From the NCBI RefSeq assembly GCF_004115155.1, contig NZ_RDSM01000001.1:1984001-2048000 (forward strand): 64,000 bases of DNA. The letters run 5' to 3'. Both the position numbers and the translations under genes were made by a program. The notes beneath the pieces are model-generated. The model was not told the origin of the DNA. It searched no databases and saw only the letters and a program-made list of their open reading frames with translations. Origin of the DNA: Granulicella sibirica. GTDB taxonomy: Bacteria > Acidobacteriota > Terriglobia > Terriglobales > Acidobacteriaceae. Shown piece by piece: positions 9,701 to 18,046 of this stretch (positions within the stretch are counted from its first letter, which is position 1; each line of letters begins with the position of its first letter).

Positions 9701-11599
9701 GGTTCCGGGGGCGGTCGAGGTAGAACCGTCGAAGGTGAGGACCTGGCTTACGTTGCCGGTGGATGGACTGGTGAAGATGGCGGCGAGAGTTCCTGGGGCG
9801 GTGATGGTTGCGCTTGTGGTCGCGCTGGCGGTTGCGCCGTCCTTGTTGGTGACGCTGAGGGTGACGGTGAAGGTGCCGACGGCCGAGTAGGTGTAGGTCG
9901 GGCTGACGCCGGTGGCCTTGCCGCCATCGCCAAAGCTCCAGGCGTAGGTGAGAACTTCACCCTTGGGATCAGAGGAGCCGGTGCCGTTGAAAGTGACGGG
10001 CTGGGCCGTTGTGCCGGTGTAGGGACCGCCGGCGTTCGCGGTGAGCGCGGTGGCGGCGGAGACGGTTGCGGTCGTGGCCGCAGTGCCTGAGAGGTTGGTC
10101 GAATCCGAGACGATCAGCTTGACGGTGTAGGTTCCGGCGGCCGCGTAGGTATGTTGTGGTTGGGCCGTGCTGCCTACCGTGCCGTCGCCGAAGTCCCAGG
10201 CGTAGACGAGGGAAAGGCTGTTTGGGCCGGTCGAGGCGGATCCGTTGAACTGAATTGGCGCTCCGGCGGTGCCGGTGTACGGGCCGCCGATGATCGCTAC
10301 GGGATTCTGCGAAGCATTTGTTACCGTCACGGTCGCGTTCGAGGTCGCGGTGAGACCGTAGGTGTCGGCAACGGTGAGGACTGCTTGAAAAGTTCCGGCG
10401 GAGGCGTAGGCATGGGCCGGCTTAGCGACGGAAGCGGTTGCGCCGTCTCCAAAGGCCCAGCTATAGGTGAGCGCGCTCTGGTTCGGGTCGGTGGAGGCGG
10501 AGGCGTCGAAGCTGACGGGCTGGCCGGTAGTGCCGGTGTACGGGCCTCCGGCGACGGCGATGGGGTTCGTGAGGGCGGTGATCGAGGCGGTGCTGGTCGA
10601 GGACGCGGTCAGGCTGTTGGCGTCAGAGACGGTGAGGACGACGGTGTAGCTTCCGGCTTTTGTGTAAGTGTGGGTTGGTTTGACACCGGTGCCGGTCTGG
10701 CCGTCGCCGAAGGTCCAGGCATAGGTGAGGGCGAGGCCGTTGGGATCGCTCGAGGCGGAACCGTCGAATTGGATGGGCTGTTGGGTGAGTCCCTGGTATG
10801 GCCCGCCGGCGGACGCCTTGAGCGGCAGCAGGACGGGAAGAACGGTGAATCCGGCTTTGAGGGTCGCGGTCTGGTCGCCGGTCGAGACGGTGACGTCTCG
10901 GGTGCCGGTCGTGGCGGCTGGGTCAATGTCGAGGCTGGCGGTGGCGGTGCCGGCTCCGGTGACGGTGATGTTGCCGGGTAAAGACGATCCCGCACCGTTG
11001 ACGCTGATTCCCGCGCCGAAGTTCGTCTGGGTCTGGCCTTGGAGGAAGTCGGTGTTGGAGGCGGCGATGGTGACGGAGACGGTCTGGCCGACGGGCGCGG
11101 AGGCAGGCGTGAGGGTAGATATCGATGCTGCCGGGTCGATCGTGACGGTCGTCGACTGGATGGAGCTGAAGTGCTGGTCACGCGTTGTCTCGCCGGAGAT
11201 GGTGACCTGATACTGGGTCGGCGTGGTGATGGTGAGGGCGGGAATGGAGAAGGTGAGAACCACCTCGCCGCTTGTACCCGCCGCCTGCGCCGTGGGTGCC
11301 ACGGTGACGGGGGAACCACTGGTGGGAGTGAAGGTAATCTGCGTCCGGGCGAGTTCGACCGAGCCGTACAGCAGGAGGGCCGTGGGATCGAAGGTGAGCT
11401 GCGCGGTGGTATTGGACTGAAGGCGATGCTGCGCGGTGACGCCCACGATGGTCACCTGGGTGGCGTTCGGCGCGGACCCGCACCCGGTCAGGAGGAGCAG
11501 CGTAAATGCGACAGCGATCGCGAGGGCTTTCGGGCCCTCTACCCTGAGGCGAAGTGCCGCATTCAATCTATGCGCCGAACAATCTACAGCGGCCCGCAT
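6713..11599 (-). CDS. Large multidomain PKD/Ig-like surface lipoprotein with cysteine-rich module
   Basis: 1,628 residues. A lipoprotein signal ends LLTGC (Cys40), so an outer-membrane or surface lipoprotein is likely. An IPT/TIG-like region (about 45-255) is followed by five PKD domains of about 86 residues (about 260-690; repeated AGGPY and WxFGDG motifs). Next come two Ig-like domains of the kind with VNGxxxxxxxGxF, then two Big_1/invasin-like segments and a carboxypeptidase-regulatory-like unit. A module with 13 cysteines lies at about 1323-1408, and a C-terminal domain ends in a Pro-rich tail. ATG 11599 is preceded by GAGG at 6 bp. It is the first gene of a probable three-gene operon. 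PKD domains usually mediate protein or polysaccharide contacts; the ligand is unknown. Confidence 0.9.
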   Translation of the reverse strand: MRAAVDCSAHRLNAALRLRVEGPKALAIAVAFTLLLLTGCGSAPNATQVTIVGVTAQHRLQSNTTAQLTFDPTALLLYGSVELARTQITFTPTSGSPVTVAPTAQAAGTSGEVVLTFSIPALTITTPTQYQVTISGETTRDQHFSSIQSTTVTIDPAASISTLTPASAPVGQTVSVTIAASNTDFLQGQTQTNFGAGISVNGAGSSLPGNITVTGAGTATASLDIDPAATTGTRDVTVSTGDQTATLKAGFTVLPVLLPLKASAGGPYQGLTQQPIQFDGSASSDPNGLALTYAWTFGDGQTGTGVKPTHTYTKAGSYTVVLTVSDANSLTASSTSTASITALTNPIAVAGGPYTGTTGQPVSFDASASTDPNQSALTYSWAFGDGATASVAKPAHAYASAGTFQAVLTVADTYGLTATSNATVTVTNASQNPVAIIGGPYTGTAGAPIQFNGSASTGPNSLSLVYAWDFGDGTVGSTAQPQHTYAAAGTYTVKLIVSDSTNLSGTAATTATVSAATALTANAGGPYTGTTAQPVTFNGTGSSDPKGEVLTYAWSFGDGGKATGVSPTYTYSAVGTFTVTLSVTNKDGATASATTSATITAPGTLAAIFTSPSTGNVSQVLTFDGSTSTAPGTDTLTYAWAFGDGTTGTGVAVTHTYTAPGSFTVSLTVTDGANQASTTSGVVITQPVALSILTPTQGALFKTTSVSVTGTADTTAQSVVVNGVTATLTSGTFTATVPVREGVNILTATGTAATGNVGTASTSITVDLTPPALSIFQPADQSTVTTQQVNVAGMITDQVTGTVNANDVTVTVNGQAAAVANRSFLLSGLVLVPGANTLTVVATDKAGNTSQSIAHVNLAPATAQQHVAILSGNNQTGTIGTVLSQALQVQLQTANGTPIPGRAVTFTVTASDGQVESLPQQAQTLSLQTDATGKASVLLQLGTRAGLGINQVSVTSPGFLGSAVFTETTTPGAPAYIHEFLGNNQRGILGQPLAQNLQTIVQDTGGNPIANVPVTFTINGGDGSVGAATTTAQTTYTVNTNSDGRALATLTLGQQQGINNNLVTADFPADPNSPVTFYASGFSSGPASSTSVSGVVLDNAGAPVPNATASLLNTNLSTTTDANGHFTLSATPVGTVTLLVDGSTTTLPETLPSLSFLLQDLPGQNNTLKMPVYLPIVDTSSAQTAGGNQAVTLALKGMAGAGITIAPNSVTFPDGSHVGQLTLSQVKSDLIPMPPPNGIPPAFAWTIQPAGTKFSTPAAITIPNTSGLAPGMVEEFYQYDHDLEQFVSVGTLRVSPDGSVLNSDPGFGITKAGWSSPGSNPPPSGCAHTCDTGNPCRQGTKDPSTCQCVFKNVSGACGTKPSGRTSCLTAGMCNQGSCDGPKRVSGPCNSGFYCEQNSKCQSNGVCKGDQVPDTGIDPAALGSSFSASWTGLTNLLQGGLASRLPGGATATAQFTPNFSIKGRCCEKKQDTEALVSGSLAASVTLTSPKATVTKSLLGIDIGPFISAFGTGTLKASVSYDGCAAPKKTVGVTGSGSLQLGVMGGLAAEVFNPFYPFETIGANGNIQVSSTGTISGDGESITISLGIDPVTLNFVVSYPGGHSSTSSLQLLPPGPTISVTVPNPPPPSP

Positions 11600-12233
11600 T
11601 CCTGTCCTCGGCTAGCTGGCTCTTCCACTGGTGGCTGACGCTCCGCCTCTTCGCGGTGTCCCTGGAAAATTGCCTCTATGCCGGGGAGTGGCGAGGATGC
11701 AGAAAACATCTCGTATGCGTCTGGGGATCAGTTCGCAAGACGGGCCAGCGGAAGGACGGGAGACCCCCAGGTGGATCGAACCATCGTGATTAACGGGTCC
11801 GGTGGCGAGGCGGACGGGAAATGCTTGGAACGCGGCGCTCGCCTGGCAGCCGGCGTTGCCGTTTCACAAAGCAATTTATCGGCTGGGAAATTATGGAGGG
11901 GTCGCTGTAATCCCACTAAAAAGGATGTTGCTCTCTGGAACGACCAGCCGCTATCGTTATCCCATAAGCATCCGTCCAAGGAGCATTCCGAAGACAGCTC
12001 TGAGGAGGAGCCGCATCGGGAGGAGAGCGATGATCCTGTCACTGGAGGTAGGTCTTAGGTCGAACAAACGGCTATACTCAAGCGGTAAGGCGTTCGATGG
12101 ACGCCCCCGAATTGGTAGCGCTGTGACGTCCTGTCACGAAGAGAAAGGTGGCAAATTCTCTGAGGCAAGGCTTCGGATCGCTTTTGATCGATGCCTTTGG
12201 ATCGAACACTCTAGCTGAGTTATTAGGATGTGA
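11600..12233. other. Gene-free divergent intergenic region
   Basis: 634 bp between the divergent PKD lipoprotein gene and the first exopolysaccharide gene. Several frames are open but none resembles a known protein or has a convincing ribosome site. A TATACT hexamer at 12073-12078 could be a -10 element for the plus-strand cluster, but no matching -35 is visible 16-18 bp upstream. Promoters for both directions are expected here. Confidence 0.5.
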
Positions 12234-12983
12234 ATGCCGTTGCAGACCCAGTCCTCTGAACTTCGACCCACTTCTTCCTACGCTGATGTTGACCTTGGAT
12301 ACGTGGAGCCCTCGCGCGGCGGCGTCGACTACGATTTCAGCCCAAGTATCGAGTCCCCCGTCACAACCTTTGGTTTCCTCGCCTTCAAACGCGTCTTTGA
12401 TCTGGTCGTCACGGTTCTGATCTCGCCGTTCGTTTTGTCCGTGGTAGCCCTGATCGCTGTCGCGGTGGCACTGGAATCGCCTGGGCCGATCTTCTTCTCG
12501 CATCGGCGCATCCATCGCGGAGGGGCATACTTTTCGATGTGGAAGTTTCGTACCATGTGTCTTAACTCGGCAGAAGTTTTGAGTAAGCATCTGGAGGAAC
12601 ACCCGGAAGATAGGGAAGAGTGGGCGTTGAACCACAAGCTCAAGAACGACCCGCGGGTGAGCCGCCTTGGGCTTTTTCTGCGCCGGACATCGCTCGACGA
12701 GCTTCCGCAGATATGGAATGTCTTCACCGGAACGATGAGCATCGTCGGTCCGCGGCCTATCGTCACCGCGGAAGTGGAGAAGTACGGTGCGGACTTCGCG
12801 TATTACACCATGGTGAAGCCAGGAATCACCGGGTTATGGCAGGCTTCCGGCCGATCGACGTTGACCTATCCACAACGGGTTGCCCTCGATCGGCGGTACG
12901 TGGAGCACTGGACGCCCTGGCTTGAGATCAAGATTCTCATCCGCACGGTTCGGGTCGTGTTCAATATGAATGGAGCCTACTGA
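12234..12983 (+). CDS. Undecaprenyl-phosphate sugar-1-phosphate transferase (bacterial sugar transferase family)
   Basis: 249 residues. It is expected to transfer a sugar-1-phosphate from a nucleotide sugar to undecaprenyl phosphate, which starts repeat-unit synthesis on the inner membrane. It has the short monotopic form: about 45 soluble residues, one membrane helix (about 52-76), then the catalytic core with the conserved KFRTM, RRTSLDELPQ, SIVGPRP and PGITGLWQ motifs. The N-terminal four-helix region of long WbaP proteins is absent. ATG 12234 follows AGGA at 6 bp. It is the first plus-strand gene of the exopolysaccharide cluster. The sugar substrate cannot be read from the sequence. Confidence 0.93.
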   Translation: MPLQTQSSELRPTSSYADVDLGYVEPSRGGVDYDFSPSIESPVTTFGFLAFKRVFDLVVTVLISPFVLSVVALIAVAVALESPGPIFFSHRRIHRGGAYFSMWKFRTMCLNSAEVLSKHLEEHPEDREEWALNHKLKNDPRVSRLGLFLRRTSLDELPQIWNVFTGTMSIVGPRPIVTAEVEKYGADFAYYTMVKPGITGLWQASGRSTLTYPQRVALDRRYVEHWTPWLEIKILIRTVRVVFNMNGAY

Positions 12984-13086
12984 GCTGGTTTTTCATGGAG
13001 CCTCAAGATCTCCCCTGGTTACTCTTCGCGTGCACTCATTGAAGGCTGGGTTCGGGGCAGAAGGGCTGGAGCGGTGGCTTTTTAGA

Positions 13087-15150
13087 ATGCGCGTGCAGAA
13101 AAGACTGTCATCCCTTGGCGCGCTTCTCGCTTTCTCGTCTGTGGTATTTGCCGGGCAGGTGTTCCGAGGACAGACTCTAGATGAGGATCCATCCCGTCCG
13201 CCATCCGCTTTAGACCCTTCGATAGGGCTTAGCGGATTGGAACATTCCCCTACTGACGTGACCAAAGAAACTGGCGGGGCAAGAACCGCAGTGATCACAC
13301 TTGGTTTGGGAGCCGATCCGGGTTACGAGTTCTTTCATCGTGTGGAAGCACATAACCAGTCTTCTGTTTTTGCTGGAACGCCATGGCTTGCATCGGCGTA
13401 TCCTTCTGGTGCCTGGAAGGGAGCGGTACAGCCAGAAGCTTTTGTGTCAGTGCCCGACAGAAGCGCGACGGCTGGATCGGTGATGGAGCCCTACAACGAT
13501 TCTCCGCAGGCTCTCCAGGCAGAGTTCGATCGAGCGGGATCGACCAATGTTCCGATGGACAGTTGGATCTATCCTGCTCTAGACCGGCTAGCGGCACTTG
13601 GGTTGATTCCCACACAGAGCATCTCCATTCGGCCTTGGACGAGGCGGGAGTGCCTCCGCCAGGTACGGGAGGCCTCCGACCACGCCACCCGCGAAGGTGC
13701 GCTCAACGCCTCTGGAGGAGCTGAGGCCGACAGGCTGATCGACGACCTGGACCGGGAGCTTTCGAGCGAAGAGAGCGCCAGCGGCACCGCGACGCTCGAA
13801 TCCGCTTATGTTCGCTTTGGCACGATCGCCGGTCCGGCGCTCGCTGACAGCTATCATTTCGGTCAGACGTGGTGGAACGATTTCGGGCGCCCCTTAGGCC
13901 GTGGCAGCAGCTTCATCGTAGGTTTCTCGGCGCGTGCGAACTCTGGGCGCTTTTTCCTTTACGCAAGAGAGGAGGCGCAACACTCGCCTGGGAACCCGGT
14001 GCAGTCTCCGGCGGTGGTGCAACTGATCAATTCGATCGACACGCAGGGGGTTCCAAACGAGCCGGTCATTGCCGGAATTCCGGCGCGGAGCGCTTATCAA
14101 CGATATCGCCCGATCGAGCTGTATGCCGGGGCGACCTTTTGGGGAAATGCTTTCTCGTTCGGCAAGCAGGAGCTGTATTGGGGGCCGACTGTCAGTGGAC
14201 CGCTATCGTTTTCGAGCAACGCGGAACCCACATGGAACCTGCGGTTTGTATCAACACGCCCGCATTCATTTCCCGGATTTCTCGAGCCATTCGGAACGTT
14301 TCGGTTTGATGTCGTGGCGGGCAAACTCTCCGGCCATCACTACCCCGCTCGTCCGTTGTTCAACGGCGGAAAGCTTTCCCTTAATTTCGGCGAGAACGTG
14401 GAGATCAGCATTACCAGATGGTCGTTGTTATGTGGGGTGGGGCATCCGTGCAACCTCCACGCGTTTATAGAGAACCTGAGGAGCAGCCAGTCCACAGGTC
14501 TGAATGGAGGAGGAGGATCCGGAGGGTACGGAGACCCCACCGACCCAGGTGACCGGAAGAGTGGCTTTGACTTTCGATTCAAGCCGCCTGGGCTCCGGAA
14601 GATTGTGACGCTTTATTCCGACTCTTATGCCGATGATGAAGTGATGCCTCTGGAAACCCCCAATCGTTCCGCTTTCAGTCCGGGAATTTACTTTGCTCGG
14701 CTTCCCTTTCTGCCACAGGTGGATCTGCGCGTCGAGTCGAATTCAACCAATCGATACTCGGGTGACAAGTTTCTTGGCGGTTATCTTCTGTTCTGGAACA
14801 ACCAGTACCTAGATGCCAACACCAACAAAGGCTTTCTCCTCGGAAATGCCGTCGGACGAGACGGGCGCGCGGTCGAAGGGCATCTGGGCTACTGGACCTC
14901 TGCCCGCTCAAGAGCTGAGATTATGTACCGGCAGAATAAGGGTGGTCCGCACTTTCTCCCAGGGGGCTCTACGATCACGGACGTGTCATATAAGGAGTCG
15001 TTTGCTCTAGGAAAAGACTGGACGGCCGAGGTCTTCGCTCAGTACGAGCGATTCTTCATCCCCCCTATCTCGCCTGGTCCGCAGCACAACAGCAGCGGCT
15101 GGTTTCAGATCATGTGGAATCCCCAATTACGTGTAAGCCGGAAGAAGTAA
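13087..15150 (+). CDS. Wzi-like capsule assembly / outer-membrane beta-barrel protein
   Basis: 687 residues from ATG 13087, chosen because it puts a signal peptide (MRVQKRLSSLGALL...VFAGQ) at the N-terminus. A longer frame begins at ATG 12970 and overlaps the upstream gene by 14 bp, but would bury the signal. The N-terminal half contains a helical segment (DSWIYPALDRLAALG, followed by a region with RPWTRREC) typical of Wzi-like capsule assembly proteins. The C-terminal half alternates polar and aromatic residues, as in an outer-membrane barrel. Wzi-type proteins hold or retain polysaccharide at the surface, which fits the position between the initiating transferase and the export protein. Confidence 0.82.
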   Translation: MRVQKRLSSLGALLAFSSVVFAGQVFRGQTLDEDPSRPPSALDPSIGLSGLEHSPTDVTKETGGARTAVITLGLGADPGYEFFHRVEAHNQSSVFAGTPWLASAYPSGAWKGAVQPEAFVSVPDRSATAGSVMEPYNDSPQALQAEFDRAGSTNVPMDSWIYPALDRLAALGLIPTQSISIRPWTRRECLRQVREASDHATREGALNASGGAEADRLIDDLDRELSSEESASGTATLESAYVRFGTIAGPALADSYHFGQTWWNDFGRPLGRGSSFIVGFSARANSGRFFLYAREEAQHSPGNPVQSPAVVQLINSIDTQGVPNEPVIAGIPARSAYQRYRPIELYAGATFWGNAFSFGKQELYWGPTVSGPLSFSSNAEPTWNLRFVSTRPHSFPGFLEPFGTFRFDVVAGKLSGHHYPARPLFNGGKLSLNFGENVEISITRWSLLCGVGHPCNLHAFIENLRSSQSTGLNGGGGSGGYGDPTDPGDRKSGFDFRFKPPGLRKIVTLYSDSYADDEVMPLETPNRSAFSPGIYFARLPFLPQVDLRVESNSTNRYSGDKFLGGYLLFWNNQYLDANTNKGFLLGNAVGRDGRAVEGHLGYWTSARSRAEIMYRQNKGGPHFLPGGSTITDVSYKESFALGKDWTAEVFAQYERFFIPPISPGPQHNSSGWFQIMWNPQLRVSRKK

Positions 15151-15184
15151 CATCAGAGCCGATGGTATCTGGTGCGCGAGCGTG

Positions 15185-15219
15185 GAATAGCGAATTCTCC
15201 CGGAAGAAATCCGCTATTC
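15185..15219 (+). other. Inverted repeat GAATAGCG...CGCTATTC upstream of the export gene
   Basis: A perfect 8-bp inverted repeat (15185-15192 with 15212-15219) with a 19-bp loop lies between the Wzi-like gene and the TTG start at 15310 preferred for the Wza-like gene. It has no T-tract, so it is not a standard terminator. It could be an RNA hairpin or an operator. Confidence 0.4.
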
Positions 15220-15309
15220 TGGTCAGTGAGACCAGCGCATACGTCAGATTTGCCGGGCAAGATTAGCAATTGCCTGAATATTGAATGGAACACCGAGGGT
15301 AGGGATCAC

Positions 15310-18003
15310 TTGCTGCGAAGAGAAGTTGCCTTTAGAAAGATCGTCCGTAGCACCATTCTCGGTGCGATCGGTTGCCTGCCGGTTTTTGGCCTATTAACAG
15401 GCACCGTTGCCCAATCGAACGATCAGACGCTGTCCGGTGGTGTGCTAACGCCGAATCAAAGTTCTCAGCAGCCGCAGAGTTTTCCTTCTGTCGAACCAGT
15501 GCAGACTTCGCCCAAGGTATTGACGCCCGACCCGTCGCAACGCAACGGGCAGCAGGATAGCAACGATTCGACCGATCGGAGCCAAGATTCCAGGTTCGGA
15601 CGACAGATCAACCAGAGCTTCCCCGAGTCCCCCGTGCAGTTGACTTCTTTTCAAAGACTGGTCGCGGCGTCAATTGGAAGAGTTCTTCCGATCTATGGGG
15701 CGAGCCTGTTCACGAATGTTCCGTCGACCTTCGCGCCGGTCGATCGGATTCCAGTGACCACGGATTATGTGATCGGGCCCGGGGATGAATTGTTGATTCG
15801 GCTCTGGGGACAAGTCACTCTGGACGGCCACTTCACGGTAGACCGTTCAGGGAGTATCTACATTCCTCAGGTTGGATCGATCCGCGTTGCGGGTGTTCCT
15901 TTTGCCAATCTTACGGACTTCCTCCGCTCCCGGGTGGGCCGCACCTTCAAGAACTTTGATATCAATGTCAATATCGGGCAGCTTCGTTCGATCCAGATCT
16001 TCATGGTCGGTATGGCCAAGCGTCCGGGAAGTTATACTGTGAGTTCCTTGAGCACCCTGGTAAACGCTCTTTTTGCTTCTGGTGGTCCGGCCCCGAGCGG
16101 AAGCATGCGCAATATTCAGGTAAAGCGCGGTACGGAGATCGTCACAACGTTCGACATGTACGACCTGCTGCTGCGGGGGGACAAGTCGAAGGATGTTGCG
16201 CTGGTATCGGGCGATGTCATCTACATTCCGGCAGCGGGGCCAATGATGGCGCTCGCAGGCAGCATCGATAGGTCGGCGATCTACGAGCTGAAGGACACAT
16301 CCACGATCAAAGACGCGATCTCTTTGGCCGGTGGGCTCGGAACGCTAGCGCAGGATAATCAGGTGCGTCTGGAACGGATTGCACATGGCGATTCTCGTAC
16401 CACCCAGGACGTGCCGTTAAACGCGACGGGCATGGCGACCCTCGTGATGGATGGAGACATTCTGGAGGTGACACCGATCGTTGATCGTTTCAAGAACGCC
16501 GTGACGTTGCGGGGAAATGTCGCGGATCCGCGTCGTTTCGCCTGGTTTCCCGGCATGCGGTTGAGCGATTTGATTCCGGACAAAGATGCGTTGCTGACGA
16601 GAGACTTCTGGCAAAAGAGAAACCAACTTGGGCTTCCGTTGCTGGATTCGACACCTGATGTCCGCCGCTATGCTCCCGATGCCCCGGTTGCGCAAGTGAA
16701 CGGGCGAGGGCTCGGCCCTACCAGATCGGCCTCGATGCTCAACCTGCCGAATGCACAGGATAGTGACACAAATGTATATGGGAAGAATGTTCCCTATACG
16801 GTGCGCGAGAATGGCGCTGAGCAAAGCCCGCCGCTGCAGGGGGCAGAGGATACCGAGAGCACCCTTCAGGATGGAGAGTCGGCAAACGGAAATACGCGCG
16901 CGCCGCGCAATGGCATTCTATCGGGCTCCAGTCCTACCAATAACCCGGCGAGCAATACGAGCAGTGCTGCCAGCGCGACGGTGAGTTCAGCCGTTACGGG
17001 CGCCGCTCAACGCTTTCCGGCAAAGAACGCAGTTGTTCTGAGCGCACCCGAGGTGGATTGGGCCTACGCGGCGATCGAGCGGCTCGATTCCAAGGATCTA
17101 ACCACACACCTCATTTCCTTCAATCTGGGCCACCTGGTGCTGGACGGAGATGCGACGCAAAATCTGGAGCTGCAGCCAGGCGACGTAATCACGATTTTCT
17201 CGAAGGCCGATATTCGAGTTCCGCAGTCGCAACAAACGAAGTATGTGCGACTCGAGGGTGAGTTTCTCGCCTCGGGGATTTATAGCGTTACTCCGGGAGA
17301 GACGTTGCGGCAACTCGTGGCGCGTGCTGGAGGACTAACGAACAATGCCTATCTTTACGGTTCGCAGTTCAGCCGCGAATCGACGAAAGTCTTGCAGCAG
17401 CAACGGCTCAACGAGTACGCGGCGGATCTCGATCGCCGTATCCGGCTTGCGGAGGCGAATAGCGCGAATAATGTTATGAACCCGCAGGACCAGATCACGG
17501 ACCTGGCGGCACTCCAGAACGCTCGCACTGTGGCGCTTCGGCTTAGGCAATTGACCGCATCGGGGAGGGTCGTCCTGAATGTGAAGCCGACCAGCAAGAC
17601 GGTCGATGACGTTCCAGATCTGGCACTCGAGGACGGAGACACCTTCATCGTTCCCCAAGTGCCCGCGAGCGTTGACGTTTTCGGAGCAGTGTACACGCAG
17701 AATTCGTTCCTATACGACTCCCATCGGCGTGCAGGTGACTATATCCGGCAGGCAGGCGGCGGCACGCGTACGGCCGACCCGAAACGCAGCTATATTGTCC
17801 GAGCAGACGGATCGATCATCAGCCGCCAGTTCTCTTCGAATATATTCTCGGGAAACTTTGATTCAACACGCCTCTATCCGGGTGACGCTGTGATCGTTCC
17901 GGAGTCGGTCGACCGGCGCCCCCTGCTTCGCAACTTAGTGGATATCGCCACGATTGTAGGGCAGTTTGGCTTAGGCATTGCAGCCATCAATGTGCTGAAA
18001 TAG
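15310..18003 (+). CDS. Wza/KpsD-like polysaccharide export outer-membrane protein with SLBB domains
   Basis: 897 residues if started at TTG 15310, preceded by AGGG at 5 bp and placing a signal sequence (hydrophobic 12-30) at the N-terminus. GTG 15172 would add 46 residues in front of it. A polysaccharide-export domain (YVIGPGDELLIRLWG) is followed by SLBB-type domains (GxVxxPGxY...LVARAGG) and a C-terminal hydrophobic stretch. A long Ser/Asn/Gln-rich linker lies in the middle. Proteins of this family form the periplasmic/outer-membrane channel for capsule or exopolysaccharide. At nearly 900 residues it is much longer than Wza (about 380), closer to KpsD-like or SLBB-multidomain forms. No clear lipobox is visible. 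Confidence 0.88.
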   Translation: MLRREVAFRKIVRSTILGAIGCLPVFGLLTGTVAQSNDQTLSGGVLTPNQSSQQPQSFPSVEPVQTSPKVLTPDPSQRNGQQDSNDSTDRSQDSRFGRQINQSFPESPVQLTSFQRLVAASIGRVLPIYGASLFTNVPSTFAPVDRIPVTTDYVIGPGDELLIRLWGQVTLDGHFTVDRSGSIYIPQVGSIRVAGVPFANLTDFLRSRVGRTFKNFDINVNIGQLRSIQIFMVGMAKRPGSYTVSSLSTLVNALFASGGPAPSGSMRNIQVKRGTEIVTTFDMYDLLLRGDKSKDVALVSGDVIYIPAAGPMMALAGSIDRSAIYELKDTSTIKDAISLAGGLGTLAQDNQVRLERIAHGDSRTTQDVPLNATGMATLVMDGDILEVTPIVDRFKNAVTLRGNVADPRRFAWFPGMRLSDLIPDKDALLTRDFWQKRNQLGLPLLDSTPDVRRYAPDAPVAQVNGRGLGPTRSASMLNLPNAQDSDTNVYGKNVPYTVRENGAEQSPPLQGAEDTESTLQDGESANGNTRAPRNGILSGSSPTNNPASNTSSAASATVSSAVTGAAQRFPAKNAVVLSAPEVDWAYAAIERLDSKDLTTHLISFNLGHLVLDGDATQNLELQPGDVITIFSKADIRVPQSQQTKYVRLEGEFLASGIYSVTPGETLRQLVARAGGLTNNAYLYGSQFSRESTKVLQQQRLNEYAADLDRRIRLAEANSANNVMNPQDQITDLAALQNARTVALRLRQLTASGRVVLNVKPTSKTVDDVPDLALEDGDTFIVPQVPASVDVFGAVYTQNSFLYDSHRRAGDYIRQAGGGTRTADPKRSYIVRADGSIISRQFSSNIFSGNFDSTRLYPGDAVIVPESVDRRPLLRNLVDIATIVGQFGLGIAAINVLK

Positions 18004-18046
18004 CCTAGTTGGTTCCCGTAACTCGCTGAAATATTGAGATAAATAA

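Noticed and set aside
11773..11782. tRNA T-loop-like GGTTCGATCC on the minus strand
   Set aside because: No flanking T-stem, acceptor or anticodon arm fits; chance match.
12073..12078. TATACT as promoter for the exopolysaccharide cluster
   Set aside because: No -35 at suitable spacing; noted only as part of the intergenic description.
11802..12218. 138-codon open frame in the gap before the sugar transferase gene
   Set aside because: No recognisable domain or good ribosome site; composition not convincing as coding.
12970..13086. N-terminal extension of the Wzi-like gene
   Set aside because: It would hide the signal peptide; ATG 13087 is preferred.
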